Part shown: positions 1 through 8,154 of the stretch, piece by piece
How positions within the stretch are numbered: position 1 is the first letter of the stretch
How the letters are laid out: the number at the start of each line of letters is the position of its first letter
Virus record (IMG/VR): IMGVR_UViG_3300012208_000007
Span: 1-41,871 of that record
Reading direction: 5' to 3' (one strand)
DNA: 41,871 bases
DNA from: a virus
Notes under the pieces: model-generated
What the model was told of the DNA's origin: nothing
Seen by the model: only the letters and a program-made list of their open reading frames with translations
The model's database searches: none
Program-made: the position numbers and the translations under genes

Positions 1-1104
1 ACCATTGTCGGTGATGCTTGAGTTTGCCGGCGCACCGCCTGCTCCCCCACCTTTCACAAGCACATTCAAGGTTAGCAAGGCCGAAGAAGATTCCTGTGTC
101 GTCGAATTGAAATATGGGATGCCACCGGAAGTGACCGTGCCACTTACGGTGATAGGAAATGCTCCACCACCGCTTGCCGCAATCGTAGGCCCATATTGGC
201 CTCGCGTGATGGTGATGTTCGAGCCCGCAGTTAACTGTAAGTCATGGCAGACAGCATCCCATTGCGTTGCGACCGCGTTATCAACGCTGAATCGACAACT
301 TTGCCCCTGGGCGATCACCAAAGAAGATCCACCAGGGGTTACGGTCCAGGTTGTAGGAGTGACCGTGACCGCCGTTGAGCTTCCAGTAGTAATGTTCGTA
401 AGACTGAAGACGCAATTCGGAACGGCGAGAGTCGTGGCGGTTGGTAAAGTCACCGCGACAGCTACGCTCCCTTGGTAGAAGACCGCTTTCGGATTGCAAT
501 CCGTCGAGGCAATAGTATCGGTAGCAGTCGTGCCAGTCACGTCGCGTTCAGCGAGTCCGGGTGGTCCCCAAAGATTTGCCCCCGAGAGTCCTCCAGATGG
601 AGTGTTGGTAAGTACCTGCGGGACACCGTTCGGACCTGTAGGGCCGGGCAGACGAGCCGCGGCGGGAGTGGAATTCTCGGTGATAAGATCGCCCAGGATG
701 GACATGGGGTTTGTAAAACTGCCTTTGCCGCTCTGGGTAAAATAATTTGTGCCGTCATTGTATATATCTACGCCGCTTCCGGTAACTAGCGTGATGCTGG
801 ACGATCCATCAATGTTTCCAAAAAGAGGAGTGATGGTCACAAGCCCGGCACCCAGATTTTTCAATTGGAATACGTAACCGGTGCCGCAAGTCGCGGCCGA
901 TGGAAGATTGACGGCAAAGGCTGAAGCACTGTTCAAAATGACAAGTTTCAAAGCGTCCGAACAGACAACCGTGTAAGGCGAAACCGTTTGAGTATTCACC
1001 CCGCTATTCATGCGTGAGATGTTCTGCCCGTAGGAGGACCCTGCAGACAAAAAAAATATCGCCAGCAGCAGAGGCCAAAAAAATCTCTGCCGTTTGATCT
1101 TCAC
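1..1104 (-). CDS. Phage appendage/fibre-like protein with signal peptide (partial, 3' end outside window)
   Basis: Read from a GTG at 1104 to base 1 there are 368 codons with no stop, so the C-terminus lies outside the window. The N-terminus has a basic start (KIKRQR), a hydrophobic stretch (FFWPLLLAIFFLSAG) and a small-residue region (SSYGQ), a Sec-type signal peptide. The rest is Thr/Ser/Gly-rich with two related beta-rich units (about residues 40-85 and 155-205), each with a Cys and a VNLP/VTLP plus VTITP/VTVTP pattern, as in spike or fibre repeats. An in-frame ATG at 1155 would add 17 residues; GTG is preferred because it puts the signal peptide at the N-terminus. A signal peptide is unusual for a virion protein. 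It may be a surface-exposed or host-derived protein. Confidence 0.7.
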   Translation of the reverse strand, partial: MKIKRQRFFWPLLLAIFFLSAGSSYGQNISRMNSGVNTQTVSPYTVVCSDALKLVILNSASAFAVNLPSAATCGTGYVFQLKNLGAGLVTITPLFGNIDGSSSITLVTGSGVDIYNDGTNYFTQSGKGSFTNPMSILGDLITENSTPAAARLPGPTGPNGVPQVLTNTPSGGLSGANLWGPPGLAERDVTGTTATDTIASTDCNPKAVFYQGSVAVAVTLPTATTLAVPNCVFSLTNITTGSSTAVTVTPTTWTVTPGGSSLVIAQGQSCRFSVDNAVATQWDAVCHDLQLTAGSNITITRGQYGPTIAASGGGAFPITVSGTVTSGGIPYFNSTTQESSSALLTLNVLVKGGGAGGAPANSSITDNG

Positions 1105-1108
1105 AATT

Positions 1109-1171
1109 CTATTTGAACCTGCCGGGAAAGCCTTCTGATCGGATATGGTTTGCATTGTCCGGGTCAGCCAT
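1109..1171 (-). CDS. Possible 20-residue leader peptide upstream of the fibre gene
   Basis: A short frame MADPDNANHIRSEGF... (20 aa) ends with TAG four bases before the GTG of the fibre gene. Its ATG lies 8 bases after a 34-base element (1180-1213) that also occurs 5 bases upstream of the protease gene ATG at 12288. The shared element suggests that translation originally started here. It may act as a coupling leader, or be the degraded 5' end of a replaced gene. No strong ribosome site is seen. Confidence 0.3.
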   Translation of the reverse strand: MADPDNANHIRSEGFPGRFK

Positions 1172-1179
1172 TTTCTTTA

Positions 1180-1213
1180 AAAAACGTTACCAAGGAAATG
1201 CACCACAGACAAC
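1180..1213 (-). promoter_or_regulatory. Conserved 34-base leader element, copy 1
   Basis: 29 of 34 bases match 12294-12327 (counted by eye). On the minus strand both read GTTGT(C/A)TGTGGTGCATTTC followed by a variable stretch and CGTTTTT just before an ATG. Function is inferred only: a phage promoter or a translation leader for two late minus-strand transcripts. Confidence 0.4.
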
Positions 1214-1232
1214 CACTTTAGCGGGTAGTGGC

Positions 1233-2090
1233 CTAGAAGATGGTACCTGCGCACGCGAGCGCCGCCGGCATATCGCCGATGAATGTGTTCGTGCCCATGT
1301 GCGTGGTCTTCACCCAGGGAAGCAAAAGAGCATGATAACCTAGAGCCAAACAATCATGGATCAGCCAGTAATCTTCAGAATCATATTCGTGTGTTTCCGG
1401 ATTCACGCCAACCTTGAAAAAATCATGAATGCGGCCGGGATTCGATGCGGGATCGTGGCGAGCTTCATACCAGCGGTCCGGATAAGCTTTCATGAATTTC
1501 AAAAACACTTCGCGCTTGACCATCAGGAGCCCAGTGCCTACATGCTTCATCGGCTCCGGCTGATCGAGTTGAATGGTCTTTTCGCCTTCAAACGGAGGGA
1601 AATTCAAAACAAAGTCGCCGCCGATTCTAGGCAGGTCCTCTGCGGTAAACGCCTGGCCGCTGGTCTTGAACTGATGCGCGAGACCTGCAGGATCGAAACC
1701 ATTCTGAGAAGGATTGTTGTGGCTCCATTCTAGGACCCGGCGCGCGATCGCGTATTGAATGCGGTCCCAGCGAATGGATTTCTTGCTGCAAGGAACACCC
1801 AAAATATCCTTGTCCATCTCTAGCATCGCGATGATGTCGCGGGGGTCGAACCCGATATCGGCGTCGATGAAGCAGGCATGGGTATTCGAGCTTTCTTTGA
1901 GGAAACTATCGGCCAGACGGTTCCGCGCGCGGCTGATCAAGGATTCGTTGTAGACGCTGCTCCAGCCGAAATCGACGCCAAGTTCTTTGCAGAGGTAGGC
2001 GAGATGCACAAAAGAATCGTGATAATTGATGGTGAGATTTCCACCATACATGGGAGTTAAGACATACAGCGATTTCCCGCGTAGACTCAT
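1233..2090 (-). CDS. Glycosyltransferase, GT-A-like, phage type
   Basis: This 285-residue protein starts like a family 2-type transferase (LYVLTPMYGG, residues 8-17). It carries FIDADIGF with an Asp-x-Asp pair at residues 76 and 78, the usual metal/nucleotide-sugar site of GT-A enzymes, and a later VGTGLLMVKR segment typical of these folds. It would transfer a sugar from a nucleotide donor; the acceptor is unknown. It follows the sugar dehydrogenase gene by 24 bases in the same operon. It ends in TAG, and readthrough would add only four residues. Confidence 0.75.
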   Translation of the reverse strand: MSLRGKSLYVLTPMYGGNLTINYHDSFVHLAYLCKELGVDFGWSSVYNESLISRARNRLADSFLKESSNTHACFIDADIGFDPRDIIAMLEMDKDILGVPCSKKSIRWDRIQYAIARRVLEWSHNNPSQNGFDPAGLAHQFKTSGQAFTAEDLPRIGGDFVLNFPPFEGEKTIQLDQPEPMKHVGTGLLMVKREVFLKFMKAYPDRWYEARHDPASNPGRIHDFFKVGVNPETHEYDSEDYWLIHDCLALGYHALLLPWVKTTHMGTNTFIGDMPAALACAGTIF

Positions 2091-2114
2091 CCAGGCCGGA
2101 ATAATATCATAGAT

Positions 2115-3353
2115 TCATTTTGAAGCGCTGCGCACCAATGTTTCTTTTTCGGTGATGCGCATGGGATCGATCAAGAATTGCCCGGGCTTGACCTGCAGTC
2201 CGCGATACTCCGCACCATCTATTGTCACAACAATCGTGCGGCAGGCCAGCACTTCCTCCAGATGTTCTGCCATGATCAGCGGGTCATGAACCCTCACAGT
2301 CCGGCCCATGGCCCTTAATTCCGTCATGAGCGCCATGCCGGCAGATTCTTCGGTGATGGCCGTGCCGGCTTTGTAGGTAAGCCCAAGGATCCCGACGTCG
2401 CCATCTGCCGGGACTTGCGCCAAGATGAATTTGAGCATTGTCTCGTTGATGGCGTCGGTAGCGGCCGCCAAATGAGCGGTGATTCCAGCTTTCTTGGCAA
2501 CGTATTGGAACATCCGGTTATCACGGGGGTAACACAAGCCGGAAAACGGCATTCCCGGCTTCAGCGCTTTCTTCCCAATCCGGCTGTCGCAGCCGACGAA
2601 ATCTAGAATCACATGAGGATCGGCTCCCAATTGTTTCGCTACCATTCCCACCTGGTTCGCAAAACTGATCTTCATGGTCACGGCGCAATTCAAGGAAATC
2701 TTGGCGAGTTCGGCTTCGACAAATGTCATGATTTTGCATTCTGGTGGAATAGGATTTGCGCGCATACCTGGAACTTGCGAGAGGCGCGCATAAAGAGATG
2801 CCACTTCTTCGGCTGCTTGCTGATTACTTGCGCCTACTAAGGCAACGTCGGGATAAGCCAAGTCGTGCAGCACCGTCCCGAGAGCGATCAATTCCGGCTT
2901 GTAGACCAGCTGGATGTTGGCTGAATGCTGCTGGATGGCCGGCAAAAGAATCTTCTCGCAGCTCCCCGGCGTCACCGTGGATGTAATGATGAAGAGATAC
3001 GGGCTCTTGCGGTTTTGCTCACTGACCGCATGGGCAATCGCCGCGATCCCATCAAGGAGATGGTGGTTGTCAAAACTGCCGTCCGGAAGGCTAGGCGTGG
3101 GAGCAACGAAGATGCAAGCGTCTGTCCATAAGACCGCGTACTGTGGATCGGTAGTTGCTTTCAGCGATGGTCCTGTTTTTTGGAGGGCTGCCTGGAGCCC
3201 AGGCTCCTGGATGGGAGCGCATTTCGCATTGATATCATGAACTTTTTTTGGATCGAGATCGTATCCTTTTACCTGCAAACCGACTTGCGCAAACGATACC
3301 GCCAGTGGCAAGCCCAGGCGTCCTAATCCGAGCACGCATATGTGATTTATCAT
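2115..3353 (-). CDS. UDP-glucose/GDP-mannose dehydrogenase family nucleotide-sugar dehydrogenase
   Basis: 412 residues, about the normal length for the family. The NAD-binding glycine motif GLGRLG is at residues 9-14, STVTPGS at 125-131, the lysine/asparagine pair (K228, N233) in TMKISFANQ, and the catalytic cysteine C274 in GLCYPRD. Family knowledge: these enzymes oxidise the C6 hydroxyl of UDP-glucose or a related UDP/GDP sugar to the acid in two NAD-dependent steps. The exact substrate cannot be told from the sequence. The ATG overlaps the preceding stop (ATGA), so it is translated with the glycosyltransferases around it. Confidence 0.88.
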   Translation of the reverse strand: MINHICVLGLGRLGLPLAVSFAQVGLQVKGYDLDPKKVHDINAKCAPIQEPGLQAALQKTGPSLKATTDPQYAVLWTDACIFVAPTPSLPDGSFDNHHLLDGIAAIAHAVSEQNRKSPYLFIITSTVTPGSCEKILLPAIQQHSANIQLVYKPELIALGTVLHDLAYPDVALVGASNQQAAEEVASLYARLSQVPGMRANPIPPECKIMTFVEAELAKISLNCAVTMKISFANQVGMVAKQLGADPHVILDFVGCDSRIGKKALKPGMPFSGLCYPRDNRMFQYVAKKAGITAHLAAATDAINETMLKFILAQVPADGDVGILGLTYKAGTAITEESAGMALMTELRAMGRTVRVHDPLIMAEHLEEVLACRTIVVTIDGAEYRGLQVKPGQFLIDPMRITEKETLVRSASK

Positions 3354-3613
3354 TTGAGCGTAAACATGAATTCGTGCGGCTCGAGTATCCCAGTCAGATC
3401 AAGACGCACCGGGATTATGCCGCAAACGAAAAAACCTTCGGCATCGGAAATTTTGCGCAAGCGAGACCAAAGAGCACAGCCAACCATAAGCGATGGTTGC
3501 GGCTTGCCATGGACTACTTGCAATAGCTTCTGGAATTCACCGAAGGCGGACAAGATCTGCTCGTAGGGCCAACCTTCGATCGCCGGCAAGGTGATGGAAG
3601 AAGTTTTTGCCAT
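3350..3613 (-). CDS. Small protein of unknown function in the sugar operon
   Basis: 87 residues from the ATG at 3613, four bases after the stop of the upstream glycosyltransferase; a GTG at 3637 would overlap that gene. It begins MAKTSSITLPAIEG and contains a 'GWPYEQILSAFGEFQKLL' helix. No family was recognised. Coding is supported by position: it is sandwiched between overlapping genes and its stop overlaps the next ATG. Confidence 0.65.
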   Translation of the reverse strand: MAKTSSITLPAIEGWPYEQILSAFGEFQKLLQVVHGKPQPSLMVGCALWSRLRKISDAEGFFVCGIIPVRLDLTGILEPHEFMFTLK

Positions 3614-3617
3614 TTTC

Positions 3618-4325
3618 TTAGAACCACTGGTATCCACACTGATTGCAAATTCTCATCCCACCAGCGAGCCCTGTTGCGGTACTCCCACATTTTGTACAAA
3701 CCGGCAACCGTTGTCCAACAAGAAGATCGGGAAGGTTCGTTCTCCGTATCTGGTCTACCGGCTGTACATGATCAGTTTTGCTGCTGCGGTAGAAGTAAAA
3801 ATACATTACGTCCGGGATGTAATGCTCGGTCTTGACGATGTTGAGCGCGCGCATCCCATCCGCCCATCTGGCATCCTCGCCGAATCCCCCGGACATGGGT
3901 ACGCGCAGCGCTAATTCTCGGCGAATCGGATTCAAGTGGCTAATGTCGCGGTAAAATCCCTCCTGGTCCGCATTCCATTCTTTGTATTGGAGCGAATGAT
4001 AAGTTCTTTTCTGCTTTTCGCCATCGACGTATAACTGAAGCCCAAAACCGATGTAGTCGACTCCATCGAGCAATGGATAGATTGTCGAGACATACGAGGC
4101 CGGCACTAAATCGTCATCGTCCACCTGGCAAACATATTCCGCTGTCGATGCCTCAATCATAGCTTGGCGATTGGTCCCTAGATCCATGGAGCGATCAAAC
4201 ATTCTGACCGTGGCCTTGACGTCAGGATGATAATCCTCGAGCTGCGGCCGGAGCACTGCCAGCAAACGTGCCAGGAATTGCTCGCGCGATGGCTGGCTCA
4301 AAATCAGAATTTCCAGTTTTGTCAT
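3618..4325 (-). CDS. GT2-like glycosyltransferase with C-terminal zinc ribbon
   Basis: 235 residues. A GTNRQ motif is at residues 50-54 and a VDDDDL motif at 68-73 (Asp 69-72) matches the DXD metal site of GT-A transferases. GGFGEDARWADG resembles the acceptor/ED segment of the family. The last 28 residues form a four-cysteine zinc ribbon (C210, C213, C227, C230), an unusual addition for this family. The ATG overlaps the upstream stop by four bases. Donor and acceptor are unknown. Confidence 0.78.
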   Translation of the reverse strand: MTKLEILILSQPSREQFLARLLAVLRPQLEDYHPDVKATVRMFDRSMDLGTNRQAMIEASTAEYVCQVDDDDLVPASYVSTIYPLLDGVDYIGFGLQLYVDGEKQKRTYHSLQYKEWNADQEGFYRDISHLNPIRRELALRVPMSGGFGEDARWADGMRALNIVKTEHYIPDVMYFYFYRSSKTDHVQPVDQIRRTNLPDLLVGQRLPVCTKCGSTATGLAGGMRICNQCGYQWF

Positions 4326-5014
4326 TTCATGGCCAGCTTGAGTTTGTCGATATCGATTTCGCGCAGCGGTGCCAGGTCCCTGTAAAGCCGTTCTACATTA
4401 TCGTTCGAATGCCGCACCAAGCGCTGCCGATAGGTTTCGTCTTCTTCGGCTTTCCCAAAAAATACATGCAAATGCTCTATGACGAAAGGCAAATAACGTC
4501 GTCGTCCGATGGCGTCGGCAAGCTCGCCGATCCAGCTATCGCCATAGTCCGAACTAAAAAAAGGTGGCGTGATATAACCAAGAACCTCATACCAGCGCCG
4601 GCCTATGAAGGGGTGAACGCCAAAGCCACCTGTGCCGCTTGCTTGGCTGTGACTTCCGTCGTTTCCATGCACCATCAGGATCTCGTCCGGGTATTTTTCG
4701 AATTCCTTATACACTAGGCCATCCCACCCGGGAGTTCGAAAATAAATATCGTCGTTCATTTGTCCAAGAATTTCTCCGTTAGCTTTCTGTGCACACTTAT
4801 TCCAAGTATTCGAAAGAACAATGCGCGGGCCAACAAGGAATCGGACGTCGAGATTAAATTCTTCATTGAAATTAAAATAGGTCAAAGTGTCGTCAAGGTC
4901 CACATACGCAATGAATTCTAGATAGTCACGGTCATTTGCTGCGTCGAGAGCCGAACGGACGGCGCGTTCAAGGCCTCGGCGGCGCCCGCGCGTGGGGATG
5001 AGAATAGAAATCAT
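4322..5014 (-). CDS. GT2-like glycosyltransferase
   Basis: 230 residues from the ATG at 5014, whose last bases overlap the stop of the methyltransferase gene (ATGA). The N-terminus MISILIPTRGR is classic for family 2 transferases. Acidic motifs VDLDDT (39-42) and MNDDI (88-89) follow in the expected order. A longer start at 5074 exists but would overlap the upstream gene deeply. It acts with the neighbouring transferases on an unknown glycan. Confidence 0.8.
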   Translation of the reverse strand: MISILIPTRGRRRGLERAVRSALDAANDRDYLEFIAYVDLDDTLTYFNFNEEFNLDVRFLVGPRIVLSNTWNKCAQKANGEILGQMNDDIYFRTPGWDGLVYKEFEKYPDEILMVHGNDGSHSQASGTGGFGVHPFIGRRWYEVLGYITPPFFSSDYGDSWIGELADAIGRRRYLPFVIEHLHVFFGKAEEDETYRQRLVRHSNDNVERLYRDLAPLREIDIDKLKLAMK

Positions 5015-5511
5015 TCGGTCGGGCGTTGAAAGATTGCGAACCCTACGACGGAGGGCAACACAAGATGGGGCCAATCATGCGCGGCAGCAAAACTTCCGTA
5101 CATATTCTGGTAGGAAACGCAGGCATCGTGCCAACAGACAATCCCGCCAGGAGAAATATTGTGGTCTCCGAGGCTCATCAGTTCCTTTTCGCGGACATTC
5201 GGATCGCCGGAATCGATGTGGACAAAATCCATTGGCGAGGTCCTGGAAGCAAGAAGGTCTTGCCCTGATATTTGCACGACGTCCACCATCGGCAGGTCTA
5301 GGAATCGCTCGCGCGCCGGCGCGATCCGTTCGGGATCGATGTCGCAGGTAATCAGGCGTCCAGTGCCGTTGTCGCGGAGAGCCCGGCCAATCCATTCGGC
5401 CGAATCGCCGACAAAGGTGCCGGTTTCGATGCATACGATCGGCTTAACCATCCGGACTAGCCCGTAAAGGAGCGCGCCCACTTCCTGTTCGACTCCGCGG
5501 CCTTCGACCAT
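5011..5511 (-). CDS. Class I SAM-dependent methyltransferase (Methyltransf_24/CmcI-like)
   Basis: 166 residues from the ATG at 5511. Motif I is IETGTFVGDSAEWIG and the next acidic strand is LITCDID, the SAM-binding order of class I enzymes. MDFVHIDSGD gives the HID metal/acid motif seen in CmcI/rhamnosyl O-methyltransferase-like proteins. A GTG at 5595 in the same frame would add 28 residues, some of which (RPRSQYN) could be real, but it overlaps the upstream gene by 74 bases. Likely methylates a sugar made or attached by the surrounding enzymes (inference). Confidence 0.72.
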   Translation of the reverse strand: MVEGRGVEQEVGALLYGLVRMVKPIVCIETGTFVGDSAEWIGRALRDNGTGRLITCDIDPERIAPARERFLDLPMVDVVQISGQDLLASRTSPMDFVHIDSGDPNVREKELMSLGDHNISPGGIVCWHDACVSYQNMYGSFAAAHDWPHLVLPSVVGFAIFQRPTE

Positions 5512-5521
5512 GTTGTACTGG

Positions 5522-6052
5522 CTACGCGGTCGGCCTGCCGGCAGTGCTCGGTACTGTCGCACGGTTCTTCTCCTTAGCTGGCGAGGCCAGGGCACGAATG
5601 GCTTTTAATCCACGAATTACGCCTTTCAGCGCGTCTCGATGGTTGCTGTATTCATCCTCAAAAGCTTGCGCCGCTTCTTCCAGCGCCTCGCGCCGCACCT
5701 TTTGATCGTGTGCGGCGAGGGCTGATTCAACACGCTCCCATTGCGATGGCCTAAAGACTATTTCATAAGGAATAAGTTCCTCTGAGTTCTCAGAAATCTT
5801 TGTCCAACGACTGCGGATGACTTTTTTCTTTAATGCTTCCTCCAGTGACTCGCGACTCGCGGCTTGCTCGTCCAGGCCTTCCTCTAGAACTTTTACATAT
5901 TCGGGAACGGTTTCAGAGTCAGCGGAAATGGCCTGTTCTAATTCGTCGGCGCACCATAGGATGCGTTTTGTTTCATCCATATCCGGCCTAAGTGCAGGAG
6001 ACTCTTTTGCTACTTTGCGCCATCGCGCGATCAATTCTCGCAAGTCGGTCAT
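5522..6052 (-). CDS. Helical phage protein with AAHDQKVRREALEEAA motif
   Basis: 176 residues from the ATG at 6052, inside the 3' end of the CgeB-like gene. It is Glu/Arg-rich and helical. The segment ALAAHDQKVRREALEEAA recurs, altered, in the protein at 40100-40744, so the two are probably distant paralogues. Such motifs are common in uncharacterised phage proteins. It ends in TAG. Confidence 0.7.
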   Translation of the reverse strand: MTDLRELIARWRKVAKESPALRPDMDETKRILWCADELEQAISADSETVPEYVKVLEEGLDEQAASRESLEEALKKKVIRSRWTKISENSEELIPYEIVFRPSQWERVESALAAHDQKVRREALEEAAQAFEDEYSNHRDALKGVIRGLKAIRALASPAKEKNRATVPSTAGRPTA

Positions 6053-7076
6053 TGCTGGCTCCCTTGTCCGGCCGTGCGACCGGAGCACCGGTCACCTTCT
6101 CAATCATCTTCTGAAGCATAATTTCAAGGGTGTATTCCCGCCGCACCAACTCGCCGCCGGCGCGCGCGATCCGTTCGCATTCTTCGGGATGCTCCAGGTA
6201 GTATTTGACTTGTTTCCCGTTGTTCGCAAAAAATCCCAGCTCATAGTAAACAATATGGATTTCGTCTTTGAAAATCGTGAGGTTCTTGGCAGCATCGCCC
6301 GGGAAACGCGGAAACATGACCATCGTATCGCTGGCCATAATATCGAAGGTTTTTTCCACGAGCAATCGTGACGTTGGTGGCAAAAGAAAAAAAATTCTTA
6401 TCTGCCGATAGTTCTCCGCGAGCAGCTCCGTCGTTTCGCGCTCGCGGAGCCCGCCGAGGTCCTGGACGATCACATTGCCGGAATAGAAAATCGTTTTCGC
6501 GCCGACATGCTGGATCAATTTCATCAAATACTCATGCCGTTGCTGATAGAGCGTGCCAATGAAGCCGAGATCGTATTTCTTGGGCTTACTGATAATCGGC
6601 CCATCCGATAGACCGTTCAATGTTGGCGGATGAAAGATCGTTGTATCCGCCCCATAAGGGAGCCACTCGCCGCCATACTTTTCAGCATCTTGCGCGGCCG
6701 GGAAAGAATAGTGCGTCGCCCATTTCTTCAGTTCCGGCACGCGCTGCGGCAGCCACAAGTCGCCGCGGTCCATGGATTCATCGAACCGCGCGAGGACCGG
6801 CACTTTCTCCATGAGCAGCTCCCACTGCTCGAACGGATAAATGGCCTTGAGCCAGGGCTGGGTGTATTCCATATAAAAAACAATGACCAAATCCGATTCG
6901 AGCAATTGCTCCATCGTCGGCATCTTGTCCAGGATAAAAGGAGTCACCTGCACGGTGTTGCCGGGGAAAAAGCAATCGCGCACTTCATGGCCCATCCTTG
7001 TGAGCGTATTGTAATAGCCGCCGAGAGCGTAAGAACAGGCCAAGAAATTCCTTGGATAAAAAATTGTCAGCTTCAC
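5988..7076 (-). CDS. CgeB-like glycosyltransferase (GT-B fold)
   Basis: 362 residues from a GTG at 7076 that overlaps the upstream stop (GTGA). The start is fixed by the N-terminal strand VKLTIFYPRN and the overlap. The C-terminal third carries the pattern of the CgeB/Glyco_trans_1_2 family: HIVYYELGFF, KYYLEHPEECERIARAG and a final REYT segment. A GFIGTLYQQR motif and a glycine-rich centre fit a GT-B enzyme. It ends with TAG, readthrough adding four residues. Confidence 0.77.
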   Translation of the reverse strand: MKLTIFYPRNFLACSYALGGYYNTLTRMGHEVRDCFFPGNTVQVTPFILDKMPTMEQLLESDLVIVFYMEYTQPWLKAIYPFEQWELLMEKVPVLARFDESMDRGDLWLPQRVPELKKWATHYSFPAAQDAEKYGGEWLPYGADTTIFHPPTLNGLSDGPIISKPKKYDLGFIGTLYQQRHEYLMKLIQHVGAKTIFYSGNVIVQDLGGLRERETTELLAENYRQIRIFFLLPPTSRLLVEKTFDIMASDTMVMFPRFPGDAAKNLTIFKDEIHIVYYELGFFANNGKQVKYYLEHPEECERIARAGGELVRREYTLEIMLQKMIEKVTGAPVARPDKGASNDRLARIDRAMAQSSKRVSCT

Positions 7077-7426
7077 GGCTTCCAGTCTTTTGTCGTTTCC
7101 GCAGCCTTTGGAATATCGTAGCTGATGCCAAACTCGGTCGCGCGCATCCCTGGGAATTTTTCTTCGTACTGTCCGGAAAGATGGTCCGCTTCCTCGATCA
7201 TCTGCTTTTGAAACTCTTCCACCGTGAAAATTCCTTTTTTGACTAAGAGGCCCACTAGCGCGCTCACTTCCGCCCGCAGCAGAATCGTAACTTCCCGGTG
7301 ATCCTTGACGGCCTTGCATTCAGCGTCATCGGAAGACCGTGTTCCCAACTGCCAGGCAGCGAAAGGTTGCCGCCACTTCGCCAAGATGTTCAGGTGACGC
7401 AGCAATTCTTGCTCTAGGTCAGCCAT
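7073..7426 (-). CDS. Helical protein of unknown function
   Basis: 117 residues from the ATG at 7426, one base after the previous stop. It begins MADLEQELLRHLNILAKW and is largely charged helix; no motif was recognised. It lies between a zinc-ribbon protein and the CgeB-like transferase in an overlapping operon, which is the main support for coding. Confidence 0.68.
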   Translation of the reverse strand: MADLEQELLRHLNILAKWRQPFAAWQLGTRSSDDAECKAVKDHREVTILLRAEVSALVGLLVKKGIFTVEEFQKQMIEEADHLSGQYEEKFPGMRATEFGISYDIPKAAETTKDWKP

Positions 7427-7427
7427 T

Positions 7428-7865
7428 TCACGGATGCTCCTGTTTGAACATTTGAAACGTCGTCTGCCGCCCACAGGTCTTGCAGCAGAAAGTTTCCATA
7501 TCGAAATCGGGCTCGAATCCGGACGTGGATCCGCAGCCTTTGCAGGCGAGCTCTGGTTGCAAGCCGATTTGGCCCAGATTGAAGTAATCATTGAAGTCGC
7601 GGAATTGGGTTAGTCTCTGATCCTTCTTGATCGCTTGGCCAAGCGCTTTGTTATCAAGCGCGCCATTGGGCTGGATAATGCGCGTTTCGGGCCATCCGTC
7701 TGTTTGCAAGATCGGTTGCCAGGTCTCCGGCCACTTCCATGGTCTACTTGGATTTATAAGGGACGGACGCGAGATCTGTTCAGTTGGGATTGGCTCTTGC
7801 GCCTCCGGAGCCGGAGGCGAGCAAATTTCCGAATCTTCGAGCACGATTCTGCGGTCGAGCGCCAT
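7428..7865 (-). CDS. C-terminal zinc-ribbon protein of unknown function
   Basis: 145 residues. The N-terminal 55 residues are Pro-rich and probably disordered. The C-terminal 40 residues contain CKGC and CKTC pairs, a zinc ribbon. There is no Shine-Dalgarno; a promoter-like pair (7872-7901) ends only 7 bases before the ATG, so the message may be leaderless. It is the first gene of the sugar operon. Confidence 0.7.
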   Translation of the reverse strand: MALDRRIVLEDSEICSPPAPEAQEPIPTEQISRPSLINPSRPWKWPETWQPILQTDGWPETRIIQPNGALDNKALGQAIKKDQRLTQFRDFNDYFNLGQIGLQPELACKGCGSTSGFEPDFDMETFCCKTCGRQTTFQMFKQEHP

Positions 7866-7871
7866 CGGCGG

Positions 7872-7901
7872 ATTCTACAACGAAACAATCTAAGGGTGCA
7901 A
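7872..7901 (-). promoter_or_regulatory. Sigma-70-like promoter for the sugar operon
   Basis: On the minus strand TTGCAC, 18 bases, TAGAAT. The -10 box ends 7 bases before the ATG at 7865, which predicts an almost leaderless transcript. Confidence 0.45.
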
Positions 7902-7931
7902 GTTTTGTAGATAGATACTAATTATTTATTA

Positions 7932-8129
7932 TTACTGAGCGGTAATTCCGGTGATTTGACCCCAAGGGCAAAATGTTTGTACGCCGGTCGAAGATAAAAA
8001 CCAAAAACCGCCATTCAAAAAAACGTTATGAACAGCGCTGTAGAAATCTGTGCCAGCGCGAATCTGCACGGTTTGCGGGGAACCGGTCGGGTTGGTGAAA
8101 GTGATGACTAAATTTGTTGGAGCCGCCAC
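7932..8129 (-). CDS. Small probable virion-associated protein
   Basis: 65 residues from a GTG at 8129 with a good GGGGG ribosome site 6-9 bases upstream. The sequence (MAAPTNLVITFTNPTGSP...) is beta-rich and lacks charge, like small decoration or fibre-linked proteins. It follows the head genes. No family was recognised. Confidence 0.55.
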   Translation of the reverse strand: MAAPTNLVITFTNPTGSPQTVQIRAGTDFYSAVHNVFLNGGFWFLSSTGVQTFCPWGQITGITAQ

Positions 8130-8145
8130 CTTACCCCCTAACTTG

Positions 8146-8154
8146 TGTTATACT
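8146..8154 (+). promoter_or_regulatory. Extended -10 promoter for a plus-strand small RNA
   Basis: TGTTATACT is an extended -10 box; no convincing -35 is present. Start would be near 8161, at the beginning of the five-base repeats. The overlapping bases read TATAAC on the minus strand and could also serve the gene starting at 8129, so direction is not settled by the box alone. Confidence 0.45.

Noticed and set aside
7077-7319. Longer N-terminus for the CgeB-like transferase
   Set aside because: It overlaps the upstream gene; a GTGA overlap marks the start at 7076.
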